Origin: Gemmatimonadota bacterium
GTDB taxonomy: Bacteria; Gemmatimonadota; Gemmatimonadetes; Palauibacterales; Palauibacteraceae
Assembly (NCBI GenBank): GCA_029288095.1
Contig: JARFPW010000166.1
Span: forward strand, 1-15,410
Length of the DNA: 15,410 nucleotides
Direction of reading: 5' to 3'
Part shown: piece by piece, positions 14,383 to 15,410 of the stretch
How positions within the stretch are numbered: position 1 is the first letter of the stretch
Layout of the letters: the number at the start of each line of letters is the position of its first letter
Translations under genes and position numbers: made by a program
The notes under the pieces: generated by a model
Told to the model about the DNA's origin: nothing
Database searches by the model: none
Seen by the model: only the letters and a program-made list of their open reading frames with translations

Positions 14383-15410
14383 CTGAGTCGTCCTCCCGGA
14401 TCATTCTCTCGGGCGCGGACAGGCCAAGGACCAACAACCCCTGCCGGAGCGTCAACCTGATGGCTGCGGCGAGCGTCAATCGCGCCTCCCTGGCAGCACC
14501 CTCGGCCAACACCCGCCGGTCCGGGTTGAGATTCCCTTCGTGATACCAGGCGTTCACGACGGCGGCCAGTTCCTCGAGATACGTGCAGATGACGTGCGGA
14601 GCTCGTGCTGCGGCCGCGGCCGAAATCCGCTCCGGCAGCCGCAACAGCGCCTTGGCCACTTCCCTCTCCGCCACCAGGGTCAACGTGGTCAGATCGACGC
14701 TGCGCGGGTCGATGTCGTCGGGCGCGACGCCGGCACGCTCGAAGATGCTGCACATTCTGGCGTGTGCGTATTGCACCTTGTAGACCGGGTTTGCGTCCGA
14801 CGTGTCCAGGGCGAGATCCAGATCGAAGTTCATCGGCACTTCGGCCCGGCGCATGAAGAAGAAGTACCGGGCGACGTCGGTCCCGGTCTCGGTGAACAGG
14901 TCGCGCAACGTCACGAACGTGCCGGCGCGTTTGCTCATCCTCACTTCCTCTCCCCCCTTGAGTACCTTCACGAGCTGGATGATGATCACCTCTAGAAAGT
15001 CACGGCGCTCGCCGACGGCTTCCAGGGCTCCCTGCATTCGCTGAACGTGGCTGTGGTGATCGGCGCCCCAGACATCGATCGCATGATCGAAACCGCGCCG
15101 GCGCTTGTCCAGGTGATACGCGATGTCCGACACGAAATAGGTATGCGAGCCATCGCTCTTGACGAGGACCCGGTCCTTTTCATCGCCGAACTCGCTGGTC
15201 CGCAGCCACAGCGCACCGTCAGCTCGATACGCGTGTTCATCGTCATCCAGCCGCTCCAGCAACGCGTCCACCTGACCGGACTCGAATATTGAGCTCTCGC
15301 TGACGAACACGTCCATGCGGATCCCGAATGCGCTCAGATCCTCCTGCTGTTCGCGACGCAGGATGTCCGAAGCTTCCCTGGAGAACAGCTTCGTTCTGGC
15401 CGTCCCGTCC
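14375..15410 (-). CDS. argS: Arginyl-tRNA synthetase, C-terminal part (5' end outside window)
   Basis: Charges tRNA-Arg with arginine. About 344 C-terminal residues are visible and the reading frame stays open to the right edge, so an internal ATG at 15316 is not the true start; the missing part (about 200-230 residues) would hold the HIGH motif. Visible features are YFVSDIAYHLDKRRRGFDHA and VWGADHHSHVQRM of the catalytic core, EEVRMSKRAGTFVTL (the KMSKS-like loop), and the helical class Ia anticodon-binding domain containing YKVQYAHARMCSI and ending LVLGLSAPERM. It overlaps purM by 8 bases and is the most upstream gene seen here; the promoter for the block, if argS leads it, lies beyond the edge. 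Confidence 0.96.
   Translation of the reverse strand, partial: DGTARTKLFSREASDILRREQQEDLSAFGIRMDVFVSESSIFESGQVDALLERLDDDEHAYRADGALWLRTSEFGDEKDRVLVKSDGSHTYFVSDIAYHLDKRRRGFDHAIDVWGADHHSHVQRMQGALEAVGERRDFLEVIIIQLVKVLKGGEEVRMSKRAGTFVTLRDLFTETGTDVARYFFFMRRAEVPMNFDLDLALDTSDANPVYKVQYAHARMCSIFERAGVAPDDIDPRSVDLTTLTLVAEREVAKALLRLPERISAAAAARAPHVICTYLEELAAVVNAWYHEGNLNPDRRVLAEGAAREARLTLAAAIRLTLRQGLLVLGLSAPERMIREDDSDA

Noticed and set aside
14375..15316. A complete 313-residue argS-like gene starting at ATG 15316
   Set aside because: The frame continues without a stop to the window edge with sensible ArgS-like sequence, and the protein would lack the HIGH-motif half, so it is a partial full-length argS.
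1..15410. Mobile elements, tRNA or rRNA genes, CRISPR arrays, phage or defence genes
   Set aside because: None seen on either strand; all sequence is accounted for by housekeeping-type genes and short gaps.

Overview
The window is one unbroken block of 19 genes, all on the minus strand, from a high-GC bacterium. The combination of genes suggests Gemmatimonadota or a related phylum: hpf and hprK followed by a compact mannose-type PTS in the order IIA-IIB-IIC-IID-HPr-EI, then metK, an archaeal/Thermotoga-like ahcY and a DUF151 nuclease. This placement rests on gene order and protein character, not on a database search, and is only moderately secure. Nothing looks mobile or recently acquired, and there are no RNA genes, CRISPR arrays or insertion sequences.

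Read in the direction of transcription (from high to low coordinates), the layout is as follows. (1) argS (3' part only, cut by the window edge) and purM. (2) A complete riboflavin pathway, ribD-ribE-ribBA-ribH, followed by nusB. (3) A GT4-type glycosyltransferase of unknown substrate. (4) hpf (ribosome hibernation) and hprK (HPr kinase/phosphorylase). (5) EIIA, EIIB, EIIC, EIID, ptsH and ptsI, a full phosphorelay from PEP to a mannose-family permease. (6) metK and ahcY, two steps of the S-adenosylmethionine cycle. (7) The first 27 codons of a probable bifunctional nuclease (DUF151).

Packing is extreme. Most neighbours overlap by 1-26 bases, often as NTGA start/stop overlaps, and the longest gene-free stretch is 47 bases (2619-2665). 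I see no convincing promoter, terminator or riboswitch inside the block, so translational coupling and long transcripts are the likely mode of expression. Several starts are non-ATG and were chosen from Shine-Dalgarno placement: GTG for ribBA, EIIC, EIIA, hprK, ptsI and metK, and TTG for nusB.

Functionally the block joins nucleotide and cofactor supply (AIR, riboflavin, SAM) with translation-linked genes (argS, nusB, hpf) and a carbon/energy-sensing system (HPrK acting on HPr, PTS). HPr keeps both its phospho-His and its regulatory Ser, so HPrK-dependent control is plausible. No sugar-catabolic enzyme or CcpA-like regulator is visible. The most notable oddities are a Gln in place of a metal-binding His in the RibB half of RibBA, an unusual phospho-His loop in EI, small EIIC/EIID subunits, and an AhcY that lacks the usual C-terminal tail and carries an extra loop.
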